From the NCBI GenBank assembly GCA_023251215.1, contig JAHEZF010000010.1:1-15439 (forward strand): a DNA stretch of 15,439 bases, in the 5' to 3' direction. The translations under genes and the position numbers were made by a program. This document shows positions 8,573-15,439 of the stretch, piece after piece (positions within the stretch are counted from its first letter, which is position 1; the number at the start of each line of letters is the position of its first letter). The DNA is from Sphingobacteriales bacterium. Lineage in GTDB: Bacteria > Bacteroidota > Bacteroidia > Chitinophagales > Chitinophagaceae. The notes beneath the pieces were generated by a model. The model did no database searches. It saw only the letters and a program-made list of their open reading frames with translations, and was not told where the DNA came from.

Positions 8573-11197
8573 TTATTGTATTATTATTTTTTGTTTCACT
8601 GATTCTCCGTTTTCTTTTTGCCACTCCAGGATGTAACTACCATTTTTCAGCCTGGTCGTTTTATCATTATTGCCTGCATTTAACCACAATGTTTCATTTT
8701 TTATTACCCGGCCATTAAAATCAAATACCCTAAACTGTATTATTTTCATATTTGTAGAATAAATATGCGTGGTTATCATTTGCGCACCCGATTGATATGC
8801 GTCTGCATAAAAATTACCGGTCTTCCTGTTAACGATCCTTTTTATATCATAATACTTTACAATTCCATCAAAATTGGTTTGCGACAACCTGTAAAAACTT
8901 ATTCCTTCCAAAGGCGCCGGATCAATAAATTCGTATGCTTTTTCACTGTTTGAATTACCAGCGCCGTTCACAATGCCGATGATTTCAAATCTTTGTGTAT
9001 TTGCTGACCGTTCAATAGTGAAATGCCGGTTATTTACTTCCGATGTTGTAGTCCATTGCACAGACACTTTATCAGAATGAAGATCTACGGTATAGTGCTG
9101 CATCAGCACAGGCAAGGTGCTGCTCACGTTTACTGTAAACTGATCTGTGATACATCCTAAACCATCAGTGACAGAATAGTTAAAAGTCCCCGTTCCGGAA
9201 GGGGTGACTGATATGGAACGGCTGGAACCGCTTAATGGTGATTGCCACGCATAGTTTCCGGGCCACGATGCTGTTAACGTTTGTGATTGACCGTTTCCGA
9301 TAGTATAAGTTGTGCTTTTACTAACATCTTTCATAATAGTGAACTTATCAAAAATGGTTCCGTCAACACGAATGAACTTTGCATTCAGCCTGTTGTCATC
9401 CACTTCAAAAAAGAACATTCCCCCATCGTTTATTGAATAGGGCATTGCGTTGTGAGGATAACCATCAAGTCCTGCATTTGTACCGCCGCTATTTCCTGAA
9501 CTTCCGGCAACTACATATACTGTTCCATGGTTGGGCGTATTGGAAGCAGTGGTATACACACATGAATTAGCTGAACCATCATAAAATCCGCTCGTGCTGC
9601 TTTTAAGATAAGGAGTCATACTGGCTGTTGCCAATTCAGTGCCATAATGACCATCCAGCAATTTCGATCTTTCATAATCATGACTGTGGCCACACATGAT
9701 AAGATCAACTCCTAATCGTTCCAGGATACGAATGAAATTCTGACGCATGTTGATCAGTTCAGTTTCTGTATTCGAGTTATGACTACCCAGGGTATAAGGG
9801 GGGTGATGCCAGTAAGCAATCGTCCATTTTTTTGTATTGGCGGCCATATCGCTTTTTATCCAGGTCACCTGGGCGCCAGTAGTATCATAAAGTCTTGTAG
9901 TGCCTGCATCTTCTTCTCCGTAAGAATCAAGGGCAAGAAAGTGTGTATTGCCCCAGTCCCATGAGTAATAAGCTTCGGTTCCTGAAGCAACACCACCTGA
10001 TTGAGCAGAGGCAGGTAAAGTAAAAATATCGTAATAGGGTATTGCATGATCAGCCTGACGTGTAGTACTATTGGCATAATCATGATTACCCGGAACGGGA
10101 AACAGAATGTGATTCTTAGTGATTGAACCCTGGTAGGCATTGAAAAAACCTGTCGTGTATTCTGCGTCTGTTCCGGAATTATATGCATTATCCCCCAGTA
10201 ATAACCAGGCATCCGGAGCATCAATTCCATTTGTACTCAAATAACTCTGATATTGAGCAAGCGTATTGGTCTGATAGGACAGGCTGTTAATACCACAATC
10301 ACCAAAAGCTGCAAAATAGAGTTTTCGTGTGGTATTGGTTGGCGGAGCTGTTCTGAAAAAATTAGTGGTTGAATTCTGTAAGATCTGAGAGGATGTTGTT
10401 CCGAAACGGTAAAAATATTTTGTATCCGAAGATAATCCGGTGATCCGGATTTCATGCTCGGTAGTTGGACAACTTTCATCAACAACAGTTGGATAAGTTC
10501 CAAAAGTAGTTCCCACCTCTACACGGCCGGAACAGGTAAGATCAGTACGCCAGCGCAATGTGACTTCAGTTTGATTCCCCATATTCAGATAGGGTCCTCT
10601 TGTTAAGCTTACAGAAGCAGGAGCAGGCTGACCAACTAATTTTAAATCAAACCGCATATCTGCATCGCTGGCTGTACGCTGGTGCATTTCTACAGCGATC
10701 AGATTACTACCTTCATTAAAATAACATTTTGGTACGCTGATAACTGAGGCCGTTCCCTCTGAAGCACCATTCTTTGCACTCGATGCCACTGTAGTATATG
10801 TAACAGAACCGGCGGGCATATTGTCCCGACCTATTTCAACAGCATTTACATAAATTACTGCGCCATCATCATCAATGATGCTGATATCAAAGGAAACATA
10901 ATTGTTTACCCCCGAAATAGTAAAGGTTTTTCTGAAATAGGTTGTAACAGGGTTTGCGGGCAATAAAGTTCCAGTTAAAGATTCGCCATAATAAAAAGTA
11001 GAAGGAGCATTGGTTGTCCATCCTGTCTCTGTGTAACCGGTGCCGTACCATGCAGTGCCCTGATTGCTACCATTGTTCAGGTAACTCCAGTTAGCCCCGT
11101 AATTGAAAATAGTGGTTTGCGAAAATGAATTCCCGGAGGAAAATAATGCAATAAAAAGCAATAAAGCAATGCTTTGAAACAAGGATGCCGGCTTCAT
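8573..11197 (-). CDS. Exported purple-acid-phosphatase-like metallophosphoesterase with T9SS-like tail
   Basis: 874 aa, predicted to hydrolyse phosphomonoesters or related phosphoesters outside the cell with a binuclear metal centre. Order: signal peptide about 1-27 (ends GNSFSQ); beta-sandwich domain about 29-189 (YFRKTF, GAVIYVNAVE, RDNMPAG, NLIAVEMHQ); PAP N-terminal Fn3-type domain about 195-283 (LTRGPYLNMG...VTLRWRTD); metallophosphatase domain about 292-620. All five metal-site motifs are present: GDCG (D300), GDNAY (D336, Y339), GNHD (N371, H372), WHHPP (H464/H465) and GHSHDYER (H504, H506). An Ig/PKD-like stretch about 625-693 follows, then an Fn3-like module about 700-790, and a tail that ends in a basic hydrophobic stretch but lacks the usual PNP motif. 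The ATG at 11197 directly precedes the signal peptide. It is the first gene of a probable two-gene unit with the 1450-aa protein. The true substrate is not shown by sequence. Confidence 0.93.
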   Translation of the reverse strand: MKPASLFQSIALLLFIALFSSGNSFSQTTIFNYGANWSYLNNGSNQGTAWYGTGYTETGWTTNAPSTFYYGESLTGTLLPANPVTTYFRKTFTISGVNNYVSFDISIIDDDGAVIYVNAVEIGRDNMPAGSVTYTTVASSAKNGASEGTASVISVPKCYFNEGSNLIAVEMHQRTASDADMRFDLKLVGQPAPASVSLTRGPYLNMGNQTEVTLRWRTDLTCSGRVEVGTTFGTYPTVVDESCPTTEHEIRITGLSSDTKYFYRFGTTSSQILQNSTTNFFRTAPPTNTTRKLYFAAFGDCGINSLSYQTNTLAQYQSYLSTNGIDAPDAWLLLGDNAYNSGTDAEYTTGFFNAYQGSITKNHILFPVPGNHDYANSTTRQADHAIPYYDIFTLPASAQSGGVASGTEAYYSWDWGNTHFLALDSYGEEDAGTTRLYDTTGAQVTWIKSDMAANTKKWTIAYWHHPPYTLGSHNSNTETELINMRQNFIRILERLGVDLIMCGHSHDYERSKLLDGHYGTELATASMTPYLKSSTSGFYDGSANSCVYTTASNTPNHGTVYVVAGSSGNSGGTNAGLDGYPHNAMPYSINDGGMFFFEVDDNRLNAKFIRVDGTIFDKFTIMKDVSKSTTYTIGNGQSQTLTASWPGNYAWQSPLSGSSRSISVTPSGTGTFNYSVTDGLGCITDQFTVNVSSTLPVLMQHYTVDLHSDKVSVQWTTTSEVNNRHFTIERSANTQRFEIIGIVNGAGNSNSEKAYEFIDPAPLEGISFYRLSQTNFDGIVKYYDIKRIVNRKTGNFYADAYQSGAQMITTHIYSTNMKIIQFRVFDFNGRVIKNETLWLNAGNNDKTTRLKNGSYILEWQKENGESVKQKIIIQ

Positions 11198-11313
11198 ACA
11201 ATGATTGGATTTTAAGCTGGTTTTTCAGCTAACAAATTTTAAAATATTTAGCTAAAATCCAATATTTTAGTACCAGAAAACACTTATTAAAACCAAGATC
11301 AAGTAATAAAACG
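11198..11313. promoter_or_regulatory. Divergent intergenic region with a long imperfect inverted repeat
   Basis: The 116 AT-rich bases hold the starts of two divergent genes. An inverted repeat pairs 11204-11218 (ATTGGATTTTAAGCT) with 11250-11263 (AGCTAAAATCCAAT), 14 matched pairs with one bulged A and a 31-nt spacer. A smaller repeat, CTAAAAT/ATTTTAG, lies at 11252-11258 and 11264-11270, and AGCTAA/TTAGCT at 11227-11232 and 11248-11253. On the minus strand TAAAATTTG (11241-11233) is close to the Bacteroidota -7 consensus TAnnTTTG, with TTGG about 17 nt upstream; this is a weak promoter guess for the phosphatase gene. No clear plus-strand promoter is seen. Operator or leader function is inference. 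Confidence 0.5.
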
Positions 11314-13161
11314 TTGATAAACATCGTAAAATCCCCAAAATTCTTTTATTTAATCTTCTTAATAGTTCTTACGGGTTTCTCCTCATTTTATTTTTCCACT
11401 CCTGATAAAAAACCAGCTGAAAAAATAAAAGATATTTATTTACAGGGATTAACCCATCTTCAAAAAGATATCAGGCAATTTGAGTTTGCCTGCCTCCGGC
11501 AAAAATCAGTTAAAGAATTACAACAATTTTTTTACAGCTGCAGAATCACTTATAAAAAATTTAGTATCCTGAGTGATTTTTTTAATCCTTATGAAACCCG
11601 CCTTCTGAATGGACCGGCAATTAAAAGAAGTGAAGATGATAATCCCCAGGTAATTATTGATCCGCAGGGATTTCAGGCATTGGAAGAGACCTTATTCAGA
11701 AGCCCCGTAAAAAAAAGCAGGGAATCCATACTAATACAACTCCGCAATATTTCTAAAACTATACAACTGTTGCAGGAAGAGCCGAATCTTCAATATAAAT
11801 TCAGTGATGACTTAATCTTCAGTGCATTCCGGTCTGCATTGATCCGGTTGGCAGCAATGGGTATCAGCGGTTTTGACTCACCTGTGGCCCATTTTTCACT
11901 TCCGGAAGCAATGGCCACACTGGACGGCATCAGTAATTGCATCCGCCAATATAAACAGGAAATTCAAAAAAAGAATGTGCTTCTTTATAAAAAGGCAATA
12001 ACACAAATTTCGGCAGCCAGAAGTTTTATAGCTTCCAATAATTCATTTGACAAATTGGACCGACTTACATTCCTAAAACAATATATCAATCCGCTATTTG
12101 GTTTGGTAACTGAAATAAGGAATATTTTGGGGATAGAGCTTTCCACCGGCCGAATGCCTGTTAATCAAAAATCAACGAATATTTTTGACGCCGGATTTTT
12201 TAATATTGATTTTTTTTCTCCTAATGAAAGATACCAGTTGACTCCTGAAAGGATCGAACTGGGGCGCCAGCTTTTTTTTGACCCTATCATGTCAGGAACT
12301 AAAAAAAGAAGCTGTGCAACCTGTCATAAGCCTGAACTCGCATTTACGGACCAGCTTCCCACAGCATTAGCCATTGATGAAAAAACTTTTTTATCCAGAA
12401 ACACTCCCACACTCTGGAACTCTGTTTTTCAAACCAGGCAATTTTTTGATTCCAGAACCAGTACATTGGAAAACCAGTTGAGTGATGTAGTGCACAACCG
12501 CAATGAAATGAAAGGATCGCTTCAGGAAAATATTACCCAAATAAGACACGACAGCCATTATTCACCTTTATTTAAAGAAGCTTATAAGGATGATAAGGAG
12601 CCGGTCACTCAATACAATATTGCCAATGCCATTGCATCTTATATACGTTCATTAGTTGCATTGAACAGCCGGTTTGATCAATATATGCGTGGTGATGAAA
12701 ATAAAATGAGTACGATAGAAAAAAGGGGATTCAACCTTTTCATGGGAAAAGGGAAATGTGGCACTTGTCATTATCTTCCTTTATTTAACGGGCTTGTGCC
12801 TCCCGATTTCAACGAAACAGAATCGGAAGTGCTGGGTGTACCTCAAAAAAATGATAGTCTGCACCCCGTACTGGACCCCGATGCCGGTAAATTTAATTTT
12901 ACTCTGTCTCCGGTACATCGTTTCGCATTCAAAACCCCGGTACTTCGAAATATTGAGTTAACGGCTCCCTATATGCATAACGGTGTCTTTAATACCCTGG
13001 AAGAAGTAATGGATTTTTATAACAAAGGAGGTGGCTCCGGATTAAAAATTGCGCCGGAAACCCAAACATTGCCTCCTGATAAACTCAATCTTTCTGAAAA
13101 AGAGATCAACGCTATTGTAAGCTTTCTAAAAACACTCACAGACACAAGCACCGCCCATTAA
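11314..13161 (+). CDS. Di-haem cytochrome c peroxidase (CcpA/MauG family) with imelysin-like N-terminal extension
   Basis: 615 aa. Residues about 8-28 are a hydrophobic signal peptide or membrane anchor, placing the rest in the periplasm. Residues about 34-275 are a helical extension with YKKFSILSDFF...LNGP (80-101) and DPQGFQALEETLF (116-128), which resembles imelysin-type domains; this match is from memory. Residues about 300-610 form the peroxidase: haem motifs CATCH at 334-338 and CGTCH at 482-486, RNTPTLWNSVF at 362-372, LENQLSDVVHNRNEM at 385-399, and APYMHNGVFNTLEEVMDFY at 551-569. The family reduces H2O2 with electrons from small cytochromes, or oxidises other substrates (MauG-like). 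The start is TTG at 11314: the frame is open upstream to a stop at 11228-11230 but has no ATG, and the next internal Met is near residue 182. It is divergent from the phosphatase gene, and pdxA follows after 39 nt. Confidence 0.9.
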   Translation: MINIVKSPKFFYLIFLIVLTGFSSFYFSTPDKKPAEKIKDIYLQGLTHLQKDIRQFEFACLRQKSVKELQQFFYSCRITYKKFSILSDFFNPYETRLLNGPAIKRSEDDNPQVIIDPQGFQALEETLFRSPVKKSRESILIQLRNISKTIQLLQEEPNLQYKFSDDLIFSAFRSALIRLAAMGISGFDSPVAHFSLPEAMATLDGISNCIRQYKQEIQKKNVLLYKKAITQISAARSFIASNNSFDKLDRLTFLKQYINPLFGLVTEIRNILGIELSTGRMPVNQKSTNIFDAGFFNIDFFSPNERYQLTPERIELGRQLFFDPIMSGTKKRSCATCHKPELAFTDQLPTALAIDEKTFLSRNTPTLWNSVFQTRQFFDSRTSTLENQLSDVVHNRNEMKGSLQENITQIRHDSHYSPLFKEAYKDDKEPVTQYNIANAIASYIRSLVALNSRFDQYMRGDENKMSTIEKRGFNLFMGKGKCGTCHYLPLFNGLVPPDFNETESEVLGVPQKNDSLHPVLDPDAGKFNFTLSPVHRFAFKTPVLRNIELTAPYMHNGVFNTLEEVMDFYNKGGGSGLKIAPETQTLPPDKLNLSEKEINAIVSFLKTLTDTSTAH

Positions 13162-13162
13162 A

Positions 13163-13174
13163 ACTGAATTCAGT
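13163..13174. other. 12-bp perfect palindrome between the peroxidase gene and pdxA
   Basis: ACTGAATTCAGT is followed by ATTTTTATT. As RNA it gives only a 4-bp stem with an AATT loop, too weak to call a terminator with confidence. It could be a weak terminator, part of the pdxA promoter region, or chance. Confidence 0.25.
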
Positions 13175-13200
13175 ATTTTTATTCGTATTTACACTACACT

Positions 13201-14301
13201 ATGAGCACAAACGTAAAACCAGTTATCGGTATCAGTTGCGGAGATCTGAATGGGATTGGGATAGAACTGATCATAAAAACTTTTTCGGATAACCGCATAC
13301 TGGAACAATGCACCCCGGTTATTTTTGCTTCGAATAAGGTTATTAACTTTTATCGTAAATCCATTCCGGATGTAAATTTTAATTACCAAAATACCAAAGA
13401 ATTCAACCGGATAAATCCAAAACAAATAAATCTTTTCAACTGCTGGGAAGAAGAAGTAGTGATCAACCCGGGACAATTGACTGATACCGGTGGAAAATAT
13501 GCTGCACTTTCCCTGCAGACTGCAGTTGCAGCTTTAAAGCAAAAGCATATTGATGGATTGGTAACAGCACCCATCCATAAAAAAAATATCCAGTCAGCCG
13601 AATTTAATTTTACCGGTCATACGCCTTACCTGAAAAGTATTTTTGGAGTACCCGATGTTGCCATGATGCTGTGCGCCGGAAATTTCCGTGTAGCCTTACT
13701 CACAGAACATATACCCGTAAAAGAAATAGCAATAAATATCAGCAAAGAAAAAATTGTCAGCAAGCTGAACATTGTTTATCAAAGCCTGCAAAAAGATTTC
13801 GGAATTGAAAAACCACGGATCGGCGTACTGGGTTTAAATCCACATGCAGGTGATGAAGGTTTGATTGGTAATGAAGAAGAAACCATCATCAAACCCGCTA
13901 TCAAAGAAGCAAAGAATAATAATATGCTGGTGATTGGCCCCTACAGTGCCGATGCTTTTTTTGCCCGCAGCAATTACAATCGTTTTGATGCGATACTGGC
14001 CATGTATCACGACCAAGGATTAATTCCTTTTAAAGCATTAGCCATTAGCGAAGGGGTGAATTATACCGCAGGTTTACCGGCAGTAAGAACTTCTCCCGAT
14101 CATGGTGTGGCTTTTGATATTGCCGGAAAAAATAAAGCCGATGTTTCCTCTTTTACGACTGCTGTTTTTGAATGTATTGACATCATCAATCGCCGGAAAG
14201 AATACGAAGAGAACCGGAAAAACCCTTTGAAAAAAGTAACTCCTGCCATATTAGCCAATGTGGAGGATGAAAAGATTGATGAGGAAGAGGAGCCGAAGTA
14301 G
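13201..14301 (+). CDS. pdxA: 4-hydroxythreonine-4-phosphate dehydrogenase PdxA
   Basis: Oxidises 4-phosphohydroxy-L-threonine with NAD(P), giving after decarboxylation 3-amino-1-hydroxyacetone phosphate, the partner of deoxyxylulose phosphate in pyridoxal-phosphate synthesis (PdxJ step). It is cytosolic and works as a dimer with active sites shared between subunits. The 366-aa length is slightly above the usual 320-340, the excess being a charged C-terminal tail that ends in EEEEPK. Motifs: PVIGISCGDLNGIGIEL at 7-23; VTAPIHKKNI at 121-130; TGHT at 138-141 (substrate-binding H140); EHIPV with H170; GLNPHAGDEG with H215; and YHDQGLIPFKAL with H270. H170, H215 and H270 match the metal ligands known in E. 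coli PdxA (166, 211, 266) with a constant offset of 4. The ATG at 13201 has no Shine-Dalgarno sequence. It could be read from the peroxidase promoter 39 nt upstream or from its own. Confidence 0.96.
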   Translation: MSTNVKPVIGISCGDLNGIGIELIIKTFSDNRILEQCTPVIFASNKVINFYRKSIPDVNFNYQNTKEFNRINPKQINLFNCWEEEVVINPGQLTDTGGKYAALSLQTAVAALKQKHIDGLVTAPIHKKNIQSAEFNFTGHTPYLKSIFGVPDVAMMLCAGNFRVALLTEHIPVKEIAINISKEKIVSKLNIVYQSLQKDFGIEKPRIGVLGLNPHAGDEGLIGNEEETIIKPAIKEAKNNNMLVIGPYSADAFFARSNYNRFDAILAMYHDQGLIPFKALAISEGVNYTAGLPAVRTSPDHGVAFDIAGKNKADVSSFTTAVFECIDIINRRKEYEENRKNPLKKVTPAILANVEDEKIDEEEEPK

Positions 14302-14304
14302 CCC

Positions 14305-15003
14305 TCACTGAAAAACAGAATCCGGCACACCTTTATTAATAATATAACCGGTGTAAGTGATCTCTACTTTTCCTTTTTTGTTCTTAATCTTGTCAGCTTC
14401 CTGTTCTTTCTTCGTGCCATCATCATAGTCAAAAGTAAGGCCCTTGGGAAGTTTATAATCTTTGGTATTGAATGAAAAGATCAGCTTATCTGCGAGGCCA
14501 AACTCTGCGTATTTACCGTAGATCATTTCCAGTTCATAGCTTCCGTTTTCCCGTGTGGTCGTCTTTGCTTTTTTAATCAGAAATTGTGTCTCATCAATAA
14601 ACAGGGTTGATAATACTAATTCGGAGCTTTCATCCCTGGGCAGCAGTTTGATGATGCGAAGGTTGGTCCCGCTTTCGTTTCCTGCATCAACTATATCAAA
14701 CCCTCCGGTGTTTATAAAAATATTGTTGAGTGTTATATTCACTGAGCCTTTGGGGACAAATGAAATACCACTTTCGTTATTGATGCGGAGCTTATTGGGT
14801 TTTTTGTAAAAAACTTTTACATTGGCAACAGGAACTTTTATAAAAAAAACATTTGTTTTCATTTTGCCTTTGGCTTCATAGTCATTTACATTGTCAAGTT
14901 TGGTTTTAATCTTTTGAATAATTTCTTCTGCTGTCTGTGCATTCACAGAAATAAAAAACAAAAGAGCAGCCGGAAGTACCAACAAATATTTTAATAGTTT
15001 CAT
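14305..15003 (-). CDS. LolA-like outer-membrane lipoprotein-sorting protein
   Basis: 232 aa. Signal peptide 1-22 (MKLLKYLLVLPAALLFFISVNAQ with cleavage near NAQ). The mature protein begins TAEEIIQKIKTKLDNVNDYEAKGKM, the usual LolA-like opening helix and first strand, followed by repeated beta strands (KVFYKKPNKLRI, FIDETQFLIKKAKT). It is predicted to be a periplasmic LolA/LolB-fold protein that holds a lipid or lipoprotein acyl chain. Whether it is the main LolA or a specialised paralogue is unknown. The start at 15003 overlaps the permease stop as TAATG, suggesting translational coupling. An in-frame start further upstream (15168) would only read the permease gene in the wrong frame and add 55 residues before the signal peptide. 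The gene converges on pdxA with 3 nt between stops. Confidence 0.85.
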   Translation of the reverse strand: MKLLKYLLVLPAALLFFISVNAQTAEEIIQKIKTKLDNVNDYEAKGKMKTNVFFIKVPVANVKVFYKKPNKLRINNESGISFVPKGSVNITLNNIFINTGGFDIVDAGNESGTNLRIIKLLPRDESSELVLSTLFIDETQFLIKKAKTTTRENGSYELEMIYGKYAEFGLADKLIFSFNTKDYKLPKGLTFDYDDGTKKEQEADKIKNKKGKVEITYTGYIINKGVPDSVFQ

Positions 15004-15439
15004 TAGCTTAAAATATTTTTTTTCCTGAAATGCCAGATTGCTACAAAAAGAAATGTTGCGGCATAAGCCAGCAATATTAACCCGCTTTTCAAAATGGCAG
15101 AAAAATTTTCGATAGAACCGTCCACGGTTACACCATCTTTTCCCTTTACATAAAAAAATCCTTTCCACCCCAGCATATGCGTGGTAAAGAGGTAGGGCTT
15201 AACCGTATCGTCATAAAAAGGTATCTGCATCTGTGTAAGTATGGTAAAAATGATGATCACACAAACTGTAGCTACAACCGGCCCGATAGAATTATCTGCA
15301 AACACGGATAACATAAAGGCTAATGACGCTACAGTAACCAGGCCGATTGCTGCAAAAATAAATGCCGCACCATATCTCCATATAATATCGGACGAAGCAA
15401 TAATGTTGGAACTTGTCTCACGGGCAATAAACAAATCAT
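15003..15439 (-). CDS. ABC-2-type transporter permease, N-terminus outside window
   Basis: The C-terminal 144 residues of a membrane protein. The frame is open to the right edge; an ATG at 15437-15439 is out of frame, and a TTG at 15434 is internal. Three membrane segments are visible in the 143 residues counted from that TTG: about residues 26-46 (FIFAAIGLVTVASLAFMLSVF), about 51-71 (IGPVVATVCVIIIFTILTQM) and about 113-134 (LKSGLILLAYAATFLFVAIW). The protein ends in a basic tail (HFRKKNILS), typical of the last part of ABC-2 permeases. The loop between the last two segments contains HMLGWKGFFYVKGKDGVTVDG. The TAATG junction with the LolA-like gene suggests an export unit whose ATPase gene would lie to the right of the window. 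The substrate is unknown. Confidence 0.75.
   Translation of the reverse strand, partial: DLFIARETSSNIIASSDIIWRYGAAFIFAAIGLVTVASLAFMLSVFADNSIGPVVATVCVIIIFTILTQMQIPFYDDTVKPYLFTTHMLGWKGFFYVKGKDGVTVDGSIENFSAILKSGLILLAYAATFLFVAIWHFRKKNILS

Noticed and set aside
9865-10503. Minus-strand open frames of 121 and 88 codons inside the phosphatase gene
   Set aside because: They overlap the phosphatase catalytic motifs in another frame and have no recognisable features.
1469-11197. Exported-protein island as a mobile element or defence island
   Set aside because: No integrase, transposase, tRNA end, terminal repeats or toxin/nuclease domain is visible.
14305-15168. Longer start (287 codons) for the LolA-like gene
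   Set aside because: The added 55 residues are the permease gene in another frame and would bury the signal peptide; TAATG coupling supports 15003.
15437-15439. ATG at the right edge as the permease start
   Set aside because: Out of frame with the permease; the open frame continues past the edge.

Overview
The window looks like chromosomal DNA from a Bacteroidota bacterium, most likely a Chitinophagales/Chitinophagaceae-type organism. Three secreted proteins end in C-terminal domains of the type IX secretion system (T9SS), which is confined to this phylum. The sequence is AT-leaning, most starts lack a Shine-Dalgarno sequence, and the core genes resemble that phylum. The genus assignment is inference. 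There is no tRNA, rRNA, CRISPR array, transposase, integrase or phage gene.

Layout from left to right. (1) Positions 1-1371, minus strand: rsmA (16S rRNA dimethyladenosine transferase) followed by a 2-hydroxyacid dehydrogenase of the SerA/PdxB superfamily. The two overlap by ATGA, and the dehydrogenase runs off the left edge. (2) Positions 1411-11197, minus strand: an island of four exported proteins. The order of transcription is a purple-acid-phosphatase-like metallophosphoesterase (874 aa), a giant calcium-binding thrombospondin-3-repeat surface protein (1450 aa), an intrinsic terminator, a small exported Fn3-like protein (139 aa), a 656-aa T9SS cargo protein of unknown function, and a second intrinsic terminator. 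All four carry a similar Fn3-like module, and the first two also share a homologous N-terminal beta-sandwich domain. (3) Positions 11198-11313: a divergent intergenic region with a long imperfect inverted repeat. (4) Positions 11314-14301, plus strand: a di-haem cytochrome c peroxidase with a long N-terminal imelysin-like extension, then pdxA (vitamin B6 synthesis). (5) Positions 14305-15439, minus strand: an ABC-2-type permease (cut by the right edge) coupled by TAATG to a LolA-like outer-membrane lipoprotein-sorting protein, which converges on pdxA with only 3 nt between the stop codons.

How the genes may work together. The phosphatase and the TSP3 protein are 48 nt apart with no terminator between them and share an N-terminal domain, so they are probably co-expressed exported proteins, perhaps releasing phosphate at the cell surface. 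The peroxidase is divergently transcribed from them and could share control through the inverted repeat; this is inference. rsmA and pdxA, neighbours in E. coli, are here separated by the exported-protein island. Nothing proves a new defence or mobile system. The most unusual content is the shared-module secretome island, the five-unit super-repeat in the TSP3 array, the stand-alone Fn3 protein, the phosphatase's degenerate sorting tail, and the imelysin-like/peroxidase fusion.
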